From contig OZ025267.1 of the NCBI GenBank assembly GCA_964019165.1, positions 13,610,569 through 13,674,568 of the forward strand: a stretch of DNA of 64,000 nucleotides, in the 5' to 3' direction. Each line of letters begins with the position of its first letter. Within the stretch, counting starts at the first letter, position 1. Shown piece after piece: positions 51,901 through 64,000 of the stretch. The notes under the pieces are model-generated. The model did not search any database. It saw nothing but the letters and a program-made list of their open reading frames with translations, and was not told the origin of the DNA. The DNA is from Mastigias papua (Eukaryota; Cnidaria; Scyphozoa; Rhizostomeae; Mastigiidae). The position numbers and the translations under genes were made by a program.

Positions 51901-54900
51901 AATGCTTTGCGGAATTCTATGAATTTCAAATTCTGAAAATTTGCAAATGTTCTGTTTTAATATAGAAATGCAGACATGCAGATAAGAAATGGGACTATGT
52001 ACTCTTTGGTGGATTACATGGCCACACCTGACGAATCTGATAAGACAAAATATTTGAAAGTTTGAATTTTAAAGCTCAAGAACGAAACTGGTTCTTCCCC
52101 ATTGTTGTTATGATGAAAGTTTCCTATTTGAAAACATATAGGCAACGACCATGCACGCTGTTTTGTAAGGAACCCAGCACAAGGCCTAATACCAAAATTT
52201 CGTTATTTTTTTTACCTCCAGTGATCAAATTATAGTCCTAAAAGTTCCTTGATAGTTTCTGAATGTTCACTGTACAATTAGTGTCATAGAAATGATACAA
52301 ACAAAAATAAAGCACTGAAATTCTGAATTATGCCCTTAATTTTGGCTATAACGTAAGGCCAAAAGCACAAAGAAGGTAGGAAAGAAGCTTTACTAGTGTA
52401 AAAAAATGTCGTTCGATAAGTACAATGTCAATTCCATCGGTATCATCCAATGTAATGCAATCCTCACTTGCATCTGAGCACAGTACTTGGGATTCCACAA
52501 GCTTGGCGTTGAACCTCATTATTTGATCAGTAAGCCAATCATCGTAAAAGGCACGTATTTTACGATTTATAATATCATGGTCGTAAATGCGATCTTTTAC
52601 ATTATCGATTCTTTCAGCCTAATTCTTGACTGTTTGCTGTTATAAAACTTTTCAAATTCAAAATGTTCCTTCAGGAATTTCCTTTAGTGGTATAAGTTCT
52701 TTAAATATTTCGGCATTCTACATGTAGGTTTTTTGAACAGTGGTTCCCTATAAAAAAGCCAATAAAGCGCCAAATTTTGGCTTTTTTATGTTTTATGGCA
52801 AAATCATGAAAGGTCCTAACCAAATTACTGTTGATGCTCAAAATTAGATCTGCACAATGAAAGAACTCTTATAGCGTTTAATTTGTTATGACTATTTGAT
52901 TTCGTTAAAGTGGAGCGGGAAGCTTATTCATACATTGTGAACATCCTATGTATTGAGTTTAGCCGAAAGTTTGGCAATCTTTCAAAATGAAAACAACCTC
53001 ATAAGACTATTGAGGTATGAAAGATTTTGATGATAGGTATAACAATGACTCAAAGTTTGGAAGTTTGTTATAAATTTTGTACCACATTATGGGACAGTGT
53101 GTCGCACTTTACACTAATAACAAAGTAGCTCAGATAGAACCTATAAGACAGCCGCGATAGGAAAATTGCAGCAATGAAGACTATTGAACAATTTTACTAG
53201 CAAGTAAGATTCAATGGAGTCTTCATTTATGGTGGAATTTGAAAACTTCATATTATTACTTGTAGATAAGATGTCTAGCAATTTAAGTCAGAGAGAAACT
53301 TGCTGGAATTCACATCTTCAAAATACCTTACATGATTTACAAGTCTGTAAAACTTTTTTGAATTGGTTTCGCTTGTTTTTGATGTATTAGTAATTGGTTG
53401 ACCCCATTCAATACACAATTCCTTACTGGTCTTATCACTGGCGGGAATTGATTTGAATTGATTTTACACATTTCACGTTGGTCAACTATGAATGATTCAG
53501 CTTAATAAAGTGAATGAGATACACGTGATCCTTACCCTGTCCACAAAGAAGTCCCAATTTCTCTCTGTTGCATATTTACACAGACTCAAAATGCAAAGGA
53601 AATTTAAATTGTGAGATACTGTTGAATTCAGAAATCAAATGAGATCTGCAGGAAGAACTCCATAGGACATCCAGTAAGAGCATACATATCAAGTCACAGT
53701 TCATATTCCATTATCAAATATTAACGATGGGTAAAAAGTAGCCTTCCAGCCCAGTTACCATTTATCACTAATTTACTACTTTCGTTATTTCCATCAACCG
53801 TTATTTCAGCCTTTGATAATGTTTGCACGCATTAATTTGTCAAAAAACACCCCCACCGTGTTTAATCTAGGGCATTTGAAATCGAACAAAACAGTAGAAA
53901 TAATAGGAAATTCATAGAAAGCTGCTGCTTTCATAAAAGCAGTTGGGAGGCTTGTAATGATATTTCTCCAACTGTCAATGGGAGAAGAGTCAGTCTTGAG
54001 GGATTTGGTCTCAAATTAGTAAGATAGAATGTATGACAGGTTGTATCCGCGTCAAATTTCTTCAACGTTGTGCTACTATCTCTGAAAAACGTGCTAATTT
54101 CATAAACTTTCTGCGATTTATTTTCAAGCCAGTAAATGTCCTCTTTCATGAAGTTTATGCTCATTAATAGTATCCATCGTTAATTATTGACAATAAGGTA
54201 GGACTTATCCTGAAATCGGAGAGTCTTTCTAAGCTATTTATAGTCGAATGCTGCCAAAATTAATAATTAGCACATTGACATTTACCATGAAGATGACCAT
54301 GAAAATGAGGAGTCTTCACTATTCTGCGTGATCGATTATCCAGCAGAATTTTAATTTATAGTCATAGGATTTCTGCAATAAATAAATTTTCGCTCAAGTA
54401 TGATTTTAGAGAAGACTCAAAATGGAATACTCTTCATAGACAATTATTGATTATAAGTCTAATTTACTAACTTTCAAAATCTTTTCTCTTTTGAATTATT
54501 AGATCAAATAATCCCTGTTGAATGACTCTTGGCATTAGTGCGTCTAACATTTTCTAAGCTCACATCTTCTTAACAAAATCTAGCTAATAATTTAACTCTT
54601 CTTGGTGTTATTATACACTTCACGTATTTTAGAGAACAAAAAGTATACAGTATTTGTGAAAAGGAGAAACATCACGTGTTTTAACATAAGAATCTACACG
54701 ACATTCTCAGTACACATGCGCAAATGAGCCCAATAGAACATTTAATTTGTTAGGCCTCTGAGTTACACTAATATAACGACAATACGACAATGTTTCTTAT
54801 ACATTCATAGAATCATACGAAATCGTATCACAGAATAGAAGCTGCGTGTTGTTGAATACACGTTTTTTTATGAGGAAACCACTTTTTTGCCTGAGTCTCA

Positions 54901-54949
54901 ATTTTCTTAACTTTTCCTAAAACTGAGATTGAGATTTTCTTAGGAATTT
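51901..54949. other. Intergenic, nothing recognised
   Basis: AT-rich, with frames under 80 codons and no motif. Confidence 0.4.
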
Positions 54950-55190
54950 GTTAACTTTTATTGAAGTAAACTTGCTAGAAGAGGTTACCATTATTTGTTG
55001 CAAAAAGATCATTGTTGATCAACATTATCAAAAAAAAGTTTCCAGCTTTGTAAAGGAGCTTGCGAATAATGAGCTAATATCGATTTCTGGCAATAAAAAG
55101 GTGAATTTATGAATTTGAGCCTCGTGATTTTCTTAACATTTTCTTAAGATTTTGGCTTTTTGAGCCTCATTTTCTTATGAACTGTTTTCT
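54950..55190 (-). repeat. Dispersed repeat, matches 7836-7895 inverted
   Basis: The reverse complement of 55135-55190 reads CATAAGAAAATGAGGCTC, then AAAAAGCC and CTTAAGAAAAT, close to 7836-7895. GAGCCTC plus TTTTCTTAA blocks also recur within the segment. Confidence 0.5.
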
Positions 55191-58100
55191 TATAAAAAAA
55201 AACATTTACTGCCAAGGGATGTTCATAGAAAATTTCTTTGGGGAGGTGTGAGTTCAACAATTTACTGACGTTAGTGCTTCTCCGCAGCACCTAATTCTTT
55301 TCTGGAATATGACACTTTAAAGCAATTGGTCGACAGAAATGGCAAATTTGGTTTCTATCGACAGTTTTGTCTTTTGGATGTGAAACCCACTGCATCAACT
55401 ATAGTAACAGGACTGAATGAAAATCTATGGATACTTCTTTGTAATTTCTATAGAGTGACATTATCACCAGGCGATGGTTCGTATGCCATTCATGTCTATA
55501 AAACTACGTCAAATAACCACTCCCACTACACTTCCAATGATAAGAATAAATGACATCAATCGCCCTAGATGACACATGGTGAAATTCCCGTCAGTGGGTA
55601 GATATATTTCTAGGCAGCTGTAGATAACCCTTAGAAATGACAGTGCTTTTGTTTCCCTTCTTTAGAGCTTTAGATAACTGTTTGAAAACGTATCCTCTTC
55701 CAATAAGTCCTTAGAACGTTTCGAAAGTCGAGACAGGAGTAATGACTAATTCATACTAGTCCTATGATTCTGTGGAAACCAGGCACCCTTGTTTCTATGT
55801 ATTAAGTTTCAGTTGACAATAAGGACATGTTTGAATGAGTTTTGCTTATCCAGCCTTATTGTACATAGATATGTCAAAAATGCTTATCGTGTATATGGAT
55901 TTCTTGCATTTATGTTAGTTATTTAATCATCGTTGATACAGTCAAAGGCAAAAATCACTGAAACTAAAACCTTGAATCGAAGACGAAACTTTTAAAAGAG
56001 CTGAATGTAGTATCATATCTCATCTGTTAGCCCTAAGTTGCAAGGAGGCTATTTTTCAAATGGCTGTATTAGTAGGGTTTCTTACAAACGAGGATACCAT
56101 CTATAATTCATCCAGTCACTTAGCAGTCATAGCAAAGACTAATGGTTTTAGAGCTTGATGATAAATTGCTCTCTGTCTAGAATCTTGAAGTAGGTATGTT
56201 ACCAAAAATCCCTCGCTGAAAATCTGATTGGCATGCATTCATGATGTTTTGTTACATGTAATAGCTTCCACTTGAAAACCTAAGATATCGGACTGGAGGA
56301 ATGATGGTTGTTCAAAGCTAGCACAACCAGTGAAGACGAGATACACTTTGAACTAACTCTGTGTATCCAGGCACGCCGGAGCCGGAGCCTCAGGAAGGGG
56401 CTGAGGGCTCTAGCTCCCATTTTTCTTCTAATGTAGGGTGCCAAGATTATGGAATTCGATCCAAATAGAAGGTAGATCTAAGGCAATAATTATTGCCCTG
56501 GAGGCCATCTTGGATTTTCAGGAATCAAATCTTTTGGCTGCTTCTCCTGCTTGGAACTGACGAGTTTTGCAAAAATAAACACATTACCATTTTGAAAGGG
56601 GAAGAATTCAAATATGAAGAGAAAATTAACCCAAATTAATGGATTAGGGTTTTCACAAATATAACATATCATAAAATTCTTTACAAATAGTGTTGCTTTG
56701 CACTACTAGCATTCGAAATTTGAGTACTTATCGTTGAATCACTATCAAAATTGTATATGAAAGTCGAGATGGAATATTTAACAGTCAAAAGCTTTAGTCA
56801 AAATAAATTTGCCTACAATTACAATTTGGAGGCTCACAATTATAAACGCAGTGAAAGTAGAAACGACAAAAGATCAAGAAAGCGTTAATTTTCTTGGCAG
56901 ACTACTTCTTGTTCTGCACTTTTTTCTTTTACTTGGTGTCTAGGAGACTCTCTATACATATGAAAAGAAGTTCTACTACTATGGCATCAGTTAAAGTTTC
57001 AAACAATAGAATAATATATATGCCTAAAAACGGTGATGCTTTCTCCCGTTGCCATCTTCAATACAAGAGGATACAATTCATTCACATGTAAAGAATGCTG
57101 TTGCAGACATTAGTACAATCCGTGGAGCAAATTGATTGTTGAGCAGAACCTGAAGACAATTGGGGAGTTGCGAAAACACCTCTGCTTGAAGAGATGGAAT
57201 GATTTCAGTATTTGTTTCAAAATTCTAGCCAAATCTACTGTTTTATTGATGCACACATTTGAAGAGTAGATTTGAATTGCTACGTTTAAAGGAGCTCAAC
57301 TTGACATGAGCAACATTTTGTAACGAGTTGATAAGAGAATATATCATGAAAATTATTCATTTTGATCCATTTATTGTGTTCTACATGCTTCGCATTCAGG
57401 ACTGTTCCCATTCGTCGACTTTTGTTGGAAACATGATAGATGTTTTATGTTAATATTCAGAAAAACTCATGCTGGTATCTGCAAGGCACTACTTCATATT
57501 AAGATCTTTTCAAGCCGTAATGGACATGACAGGACAGCGGAGAACATTTATGGTTGGTGGGGCTAATGAGACTCGCAAACCTCAAGCTGACGAGCGTCGA
57601 TAGAGCAAGAATTTCTAGGGGGCTTCCAGGGACATGCTCCCTCGGGGAATTCTTAAAATGTAGATCTTCTGAATTCACCGGAAACCCGTTTATTTCTACT
57701 TATTTTGAGGAAACCTATGCATTTTTTGCACAGAAATGAACCTTAAAACATAACTGTGGAAATGTTATGACGTTCAACGATGGAGAACAAAAGTCTAATG
57801 TTAAAGCCAGTCCCAAAATTTATATTTGGAGGGTATCATTTGACTTTCGTTTAAGACATTGCCCCTATATGTGGGGCTACATCACGGAGAGTCTCGCAAG
57901 GGGTAAAGATGATCAAAAAGCTATGAAAAAGGCGTAACAAAAGGTGTGAATGACTCTTGATTAAAATATCAAAAGAACATGCAAATGAAACTAGGAACCA
58001 CTAATATAATAAATTTTGATAAGGTGAAGGGAAATATCATTGATGAGTTGTAGAAAAGGCTTGCTTAAAGCGTTCTGTTGAAAGTATGAACTTTAAAGTT

Positions 58101-58685
58101 GCTTCGAGTAGTTTTTAAGTGAGTTCAATAGGGAGTCTTTCACGGAAGGTTCTTCTAATTTCCTAGAAGTTTCAGAGAGATGTAACTCTGGATTCAACTT
58201 GAATCGTGGCATAATGTTTTGCAGGGCTGCTGTTTAGAAGACCAACATGTAAAAATGAGGAAAATCGGACATGGTGAGTTTCATGTCCGTCCCACTTTTG
58301 CGTAGAATTTTCCATAAATTTGCTTGTGTAGAAGACAGGGAAGTGGGAACCGGGGGCCCAGAGGGGCCATGACCTCCCACTTTTTAGCAAACTATGCAAA
58401 AGTGCTCCTTTGAAGCCCAAAATTGGCATGGTAATGTGCCCCTTTTAGGACTTGGCCCCCCACTTTTTAGATGCTTCCTACGTCCCTGGTAGATGAAATT
58501 TGTTTAATAGTACTTGTAATGTATTCAATGTTAGTGCCAAGCTTTCATAAGAAATTTTACTTTAAAGATTGAGTTGGATTAATGACCAAAATGTTAAATG
58601 CTGGATGTCAGGTATATTACTTGCAGAGTTGCAACATGGTCCCGGTCAAGTGTTCGTCCTAGTTGTATATTGATAGCTTAAATCA
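55191..58685. other. Intergenic, nothing certain
   Basis: The 75-residue frame at 55326-55553 has no motif. A G/C-rich patch at 58330-58495 with two GCCCCCCACTTTTTAG-like segments may be part of an unidentified repeat. Confidence 0.35.
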
Positions 58686-58760
58686 GTGGTCACCAACGTT
58701 TTTGAAGCTGAGAGCTACTTCTGGGGCGATGAGTAATTCAAAGGGCTTATCATTTGATAA
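58686..58760 (+). mobile_element. Possible hAT-type terminus
   Basis: CAGTGGTCACCAACGTTTTT followed by GAGAGCTACTT is the common style of a hAT left end. No matching right end was found in the window. Confidence 0.35.
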
Positions 58761-58894
58761 GACACCTCTGATATAGGAAAGTTGCACTGTGAACCTTTAA
58801 GTTTAGAACTGACTGTGAGCAACTGATGTTGATGTTGTGGACGACCTGGTGTGCCATCATTCGTATTATTATCATTATTACTATTTTTATTGAT

Positions 58895-59885
58895 ATCATT
58901 ATTCAAAGGGACCATGAGAATGGCACTAACCAAGAACTGACATCTCAAGACTTCATCATGTCTTCGATCCTTAAACTCTCCAATCATAAAACCCATGGTC
59001 TATGGTCAACTGTACAACAGAATATGCCGAAAAATATTTTCAATTCCATGATTAAGTATCTCAACAATACTTTGGAAACTCGCAAGAACCTTTTTAAATG
59101 GTCTCTTCCCGATTTCCCATCTTGCTCCTTTTTGTCTCCATCTAGAAACACTTCAGCGTTTTGTCTCGAGTTGCTGGTCTTATCTAGAGGATGGTAGGTA
59201 CACCTGGCGCCACAATTTTGTTTTACTCTTCATTGCCAAATCATTTTCTCCTATACATCATTGCCTAGTATATGTTGACCTCCCTTTTTCCCTATCTCCT
59301 TCGCTTATCACCGGTGATTGTCTTCGGTCCGATCTTGCCTTGATTTCTCCAGACAATTTTCTTTATGTTTTAGAATTAACGGTTGGATTTGAAACAAACA
59401 TGGAAATTAATAGTAATCGCAAAACTACTAAGTATAGGCCCCTTTTACTAGACTTAAAACAACAATATCGTAAGATCAACTTCATAAATATTTCTATGGG
59501 TGCTCTTGGCATTCTCCAGTCTTCATCTGATTCGTAGTTATACATGATGAAAGAGTTAAGCATCGACAATAGTACACAAAAAATAATCATCAAAAAGATT
59601 ATGAACACTGCAGTGAGCCTCACGTACTATATATTTTGCAGAAGAAACAAAGCGTGGACAAACCTCGAACTATTAAACTTTTAATTGAATTTCTCTTATT
59701 TTTCCTTCTTCCTCTTTTCAACCTTACTTGCTATGTCTTTTTCTCTTCAGTATATATTCGTCCTGAAATTTTATGTTATTTTAGTACTATTGTACTATTT
59801 TATTATGCAGACATGCCAATTATACATTGCCTGTTAATTAGTAAGATGCGTAATTGTAATTTTTACATTGTTGACGGATGAAATA
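58895..59885 (+). pseudogene. LINE-type protein C-terminal half (FETN family), copy 2
   Basis: The plus strand reads NIFNSMIKYLNNTLETRKNL (about 59030-59095), KWSLPDFPSCSF, then after one frame change near 59155 it continues openly: SYLEDGRYTWRHN, LPFSLSPSLITGDCLRSDLA, ISPDNFLYVLELTVGFETN, RKTTKYRPLL and INFINISMGALGI to the stop at 59537. A 3' UTR ends near 59885 in a GATGAAATAAAT-like tail and ATT triplets. Residues 59340-59535 match copy 1 (16496-16980). The single visible frameshift makes it a rather young copy, truncated at the 5' end. Confidence 0.7.
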
Positions 59886-59889
59886 AATT

Positions 59890-61908
59890 TTAAAAAATTA
59901 TTATTATATGCATTACTTTATAGATAATCTCACTATTATAAATAATAATTTCCAGTTGGCTAGCTTTGGTTATTATACAATGAAAAAGAAGAATAAAAGG
60001 CGTACTATCAGAACGATAACTCAAAACAGAAGAAAAAAGGAATGAATTAGAAGAAAGCACTTTTTAATAAGCACTTTAAGACGTAATACTGTTCAATGTT
60101 TGTCCATGATTTAAGGTTCTACATCTCTGGAACATACGAGGAGATATCCTGGCTTGGGCTTAGAACAGTAATCAAAAGTTGATGTTAAATCCTGTGCAGA
60201 AAACCAGCCCTTGTTTCAAACTGTGTTTTTCATTAATAATCATTAAAAGTAAACAACATCAAACAGATTAACTATCATAAAAAACATTGTGCTATTCACA
60301 TCAGAAATGGACACTCAGGCTCACTGAGTTCCCCATTGCAAATACCATTTTTTCATTTGTCATGATGCCCCTTTTGATATTAATGCTTTCTTCATTGCAT
60401 CACAAAATTCTTGCTTTATTTACTGGTTATCACACTTCCTTGACAGCCATATTGATTCTTGCTTTCATGTTCTTTTTTGCAATTATCGCTCATTTGTTCC
60501 ATTTCGACCTCTATTGACTATTCCCTGACTAAAGATATTCCTTGTTTTTGCCTTTTCTGGTTTTCTGAACTATGCACATGATTTAGTTCATTCGTAGTTC
60601 CTGTGAAATAATGTATGCAGCTTGCAATTTCATATATAGTTTTAGGCTTAGTCTAATTATAATAAGAATGGAAATAATCCATATTCAATATTTGTAAAGG
60701 GTAATGTGGTCAGCTCATAGAACCTGTTATTAATCATGGCCCTGTTGAGACTAAAAGACTAAAAAAATAAAATGTGTCTAATAACAAACATAAAATTGCA
60801 TATAAGATTTAAATATCCCTTTCAAGTTTATCATATTGTCTTCATAAGTAGCGTTATTGACCGTTCCTTTTTAAATGCATCCATCAGTTTGCTAAATAGT
60901 TTTGACCTCTAGAAGAGGAATGAGTTATGGCTAGCTTCAGTGCAAACTTTAAAGGCAAAGACTTATTATTATCATTTCTACGATTGTCTGTTTGATGTTA
61001 AATCTTTTGAAATATTTATTAAAAATTGGGGATGCTAGGCCGTTTTGGAAATTAAAAACTACCACTATACACCTCTTGTTTTTTATTTCTTGCTTCTTAT
61101 ATCTATGTAACCGTCTGACTATAATTCCATGCTCGTTCGGGAGTTCTGGTAATGTTTTTGGATAAGATTTAGGAAATGCAAATTATAGGTATTTTCTTGC
61201 CGCAACAGCTACTTACCATCACACTATACACAGAATATTAAACTAGTTTTATATTGATAACCCGCTAAACTCAGGCTTGCCTGTATAATTTATCAGTAAA
61301 ACCTTACCAAGAAGAGGCACTACATCATTGACATTGGAATAATGTGCGTGCTGGGTTTGTATGAAAACCTCTCCTACCCCAACTAGCATTACAATATCAA
61401 TAGGGTAATAACCACGAAAACAATTTTCGTCGCTCATTGGAACAGAAAGCATAACTCAACGTTCACTCTTACTAAATCTTTTTGCAGCTTTTATATGTCG
61501 GTGTTGCTTCCAAATTAATTGATTTGCCACAACGGATAAGTTGGTGCTTCCGAAATATCCTAGGAATGTTGGAATGTTGGTCAACGTTTTACATCATTTT
61601 ACTCTCAGAAGGAATTTCGGAAGAAAGAATATACTGGTGAATGAAAATTCATTACTTTAAAGAAATGACACAACGGTCTGTATCACTGTCTACGGTAAGG
61701 GATTTCAAAGCCTTGTTCACCATAGAACCAATTACTCTCTATGACAGATGACATTACCATAGTCCAAATGGGGTCTCACATGTAATTTATGAATCTGATC
61801 CATTATAGTTCTAGAGACATTTTGAAAACTATCTATCATGCCAATATCTTGCCTTGCCTTAACAATAGCCTATTTAATATGGTCCTGAAATTCTATCTTT
61901 GAATCAAG
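59890..61908. other. Intergenic, nothing recognised
   Basis: AT-rich. The 76-residue frame at 60287-60517 is strongly hydrophobic but has no recognisable motif. Confidence 0.4.
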
Positions 61909-61910
61909 TA

Positions 61911-62800
61911 CAGTACAATTCCGTTAACTTGGGGCCTCATGGGGGGGGGGATAGACAATTCGTCCGAATTAGCGAATGTCCCAGATATCAGAAGTCTCGA
62001 TAACTCGGAATTTCTTGAAAGTACGACTTAACAGGATTTTGATGATTTTAAAGATTTTTGATGTCAACTGATTTAAGGGGTTTCCTCTCTTCAGGTTTTC
62101 TGTAGGTAAGTGTTAAAAAAGAACGGGGTACTAATCAATCACTCTTTGTATCGTCTAGCAATAGAAAAGCTGCCCATGTATACAACTTTTAAAAAACTAC
62201 TGATTCTTGAACAGGCCTGTTGTTGTCAATTGCTTTGAGAAGCGAGTAAGCTCTGATTCAACGACAGAAGAAATCTTCGTAGCCATTGCTCCTACTCCCC
62301 TATGTTCTGTAGATAGTGAATCTGTAATAAACGTTTCAATAGCTTGCCGCACTTCTTCATTCGAAGATTTCAAAGGGACTTTAATCTCAGCGGTGCCTTC
62401 TTTATCATTACCTTCTTTCGCTTTTCTCTATTTCCTTTAAAATTTTATACTTTTGAACAATCATATGCGATTGTCTTTACGTTTCTCTCCGCTGAGTCAC
62501 ATCATATCAAAGAAAGACCAAAGCACAGTGGACACAAACACAAAGCAAACTTGCAAGAACTCGATTTCCAATTCGAATCATTTGGCAGACGGTTTTCAGC
62601 AAGTTTGGGTTACATTAGGTTTTTCTCTAAAGGGACCGAGAACAATGGTACGACTTAGCGAATGTCGGTGTTATCCGGAGTACGACTTAAGCGGAATAGT
62701 GTGGCTTGATTTCGATTGTCAAATTCAACAGGGACAAGAGATCCGTACGACTAAGCGAATGTCCCATTTACCCAGGGTCAGAGTAAGCAGGATTGTACTG
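61911..62800 (-). mobile_element. Tigger/pogo-like DNA transposon remnant
   Basis: Left end CAGTACAATTCCGTTAACTT and right end, reverse-complemented, CAGTACAATCCTGCTTACTC. The left flank is TA and the right CA (a mutated TA). Inside are Tigger-style phrases such as GTCCGAATTAGCGAATGTCC and a TTATCCGGAGTACGACTTAA block. On the minus strand 62207-62440 decodes to a charged C-terminal tail ending FSKQLTTTGLF, like the KKQTTITxFF end of jerky/CENP-B-type transposases. The DDE core is missing. Confidence 0.7.
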
Positions 62801-63739
62801 CACCATATCTAAATCTTTAAGCTCACTTTTGCCAAACATTTTCACTTCCTAGGAAAGGGGGAGGGGTGGGCTTGATTCTTTCTAAGAGAAAATAGCTTTT
62901 CCCTTTTATTTCCATTGCATTTCATCTTTAATTGATATATGAAATTTCCAACCTCTCAATAAAATCATCAATAATTGGGCATTTACTACAAACTCACACA
63001 GAAATAAAAAGGCAAGTCATGTATTAATGTAAATTCAGCTAAAAGGGTAAAGGTTCAGGCCCTGTCTTAAATATCAGAAATCCGTGTGAGGACGATTAAG
63101 TTTCTTCATGATCTCGGAAGGTCTCTTGCACAAAAGATGCAGTAATAATAATAGGAGTTTTTTAAACTTCATTCATATAATTGATACAATACATCGCCAT
63201 ATCAAACCTCACTATTACCGGTAGTTTGAATTGACTAGCCTAGTTACCGGTGATAAATAAAGCAAATAAGCAAATAAATGAAAAAAGCTAAGAAGCTACC
63301 ATTAACTAGAATGAAATCAAATCTGGTCCAAGGTTTGCTTCTTAGACAAAAAATAAGATATGTTGATCGGATGATTATGTTGGAGGATTTTCTGATGAAG
63401 GAGTGAGGGTATTATTACAAAAATAATAATGTAATTATCAAATTAATTTGTATTTAGTAAATTGTTTAGTTAATATTACCTAGAATAAAAAAATATCTAA
63501 GTACATATACCACTACAACATTTTTTCCCTTCTAGTTTGTAATCATTGTTTTAAAACTTTTTGTGCTTTCTGCAAAATGTTGTGCTGTCTGACAGAGTGT
63601 TCGAAAGCATACCATTTCTAAAAGATAGGGAGCTGTGCCTACATGTAGATGTTTTACTTTTGGTATCGGGAGGAGATTCTTTATTCTTAGATCGCACTTT
63701 ACTTCTTTAATCCTAAAAAATTTGACAAGAAAGGAAGGC
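62801..63739. other. Intergenic, nothing recognised
   Basis: AT-rich, no frame of note. Confidence 0.4.
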
Positions 63740-64000
63740 TGTCAGAGTTTTGGTGCATTCATACATTTTGATTGCAAGCTTTTGCCAGTTGCTACAATGG
63801 ATAGTTATATCTTCCGAATAAACATTAGTTCTTCAAATGCATAGGTATAATCACAATGGAAATCTATATCAGTGAACTTTATGACAGTCATGTATAGCAC
63901 GTAAACTTAAAGCTTTTGTAGGCACTCAGCAATACGAAACAACGCCTTTACTTTTTGGTTTGCCGTTTTCTAAATAGCCTCCACATGACTTTGAAATTGC
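63740..64000 (+). repeat. Dispersed repeat, copy B, runs off the window
   Basis: Same family as 31360-31640, same orientation. The frame 63635-63844 keeps FGAFIHFDCKLLPVATMDSY, against SGAFTYFIHKLLQVATMDCY in copy A. Confidence 0.75.

Overview
The window looks like nuclear DNA of an invertebrate animal. It is AT-rich and intron-rich and carries two conserved animal housekeeping genes in many small exons with GT-AG (one GC-AG) introns, plus many degraded non-LTR retrotransposons and short inverted-repeat DNA transposons. No bacterial-type operons, Shine-Dalgarno sites or CRISPR arrays are seen. Several LINE remnants have protein motifs I associate with cnidarian or sponge genomes, but that is an impression, so I only claim 'non-vertebrate metazoan'.

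Layout. (1) 750-4084: an intact, apparently full-length RTE-clade LINE on the minus strand. It has one 995-residue endonuclease/reverse transcriptase frame and perfect 11-bp target-site duplications. (2) 5028-28984, minus strand: a mitochondrial carnitine/acylcarnitine carrier (SLC25A20 orthologue). Nine coding exons (268 codons) were assembled by eye, and the last exon or exons probably lie left of the window. Its introns hold LINE, SINE, hAT, Ty3/gypsy and pogo-like debris. (3) 28985-30373: a 1.39-kb head-to-head intergenic region. (4) 30374-46352, plus strand: a complete RuvB-like 1 (Pontin, RUVBL1) gene, 16 coding exons, 455 residues, with Walker A, Walker B, sensor 1 and sensor 2 residues present. 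Its introns hold several inverted-repeat elements and a 144-bp tandem array. (5) 46353-64000: no host gene recognised; LINE fragments, simple repeats and a Tigger-like remnant.

Function. The two host genes are not known to share a pathway: one imports acylcarnitines into mitochondria for beta-oxidation, the other is an AAA+ ATPase of chromatin-remodelling and R2TP complexes. Their divergent arrangement could give a shared promoter region. I found no convincing new biological system. The points most worth a second look are the intact RTE insertion, a lost signature proline in repeat 3 of the carrier, a GC-AG intron in RUVBL1, a repeat pair whose differences look like methylated-CpG decay, and a 196-codon open frame I cannot assign.
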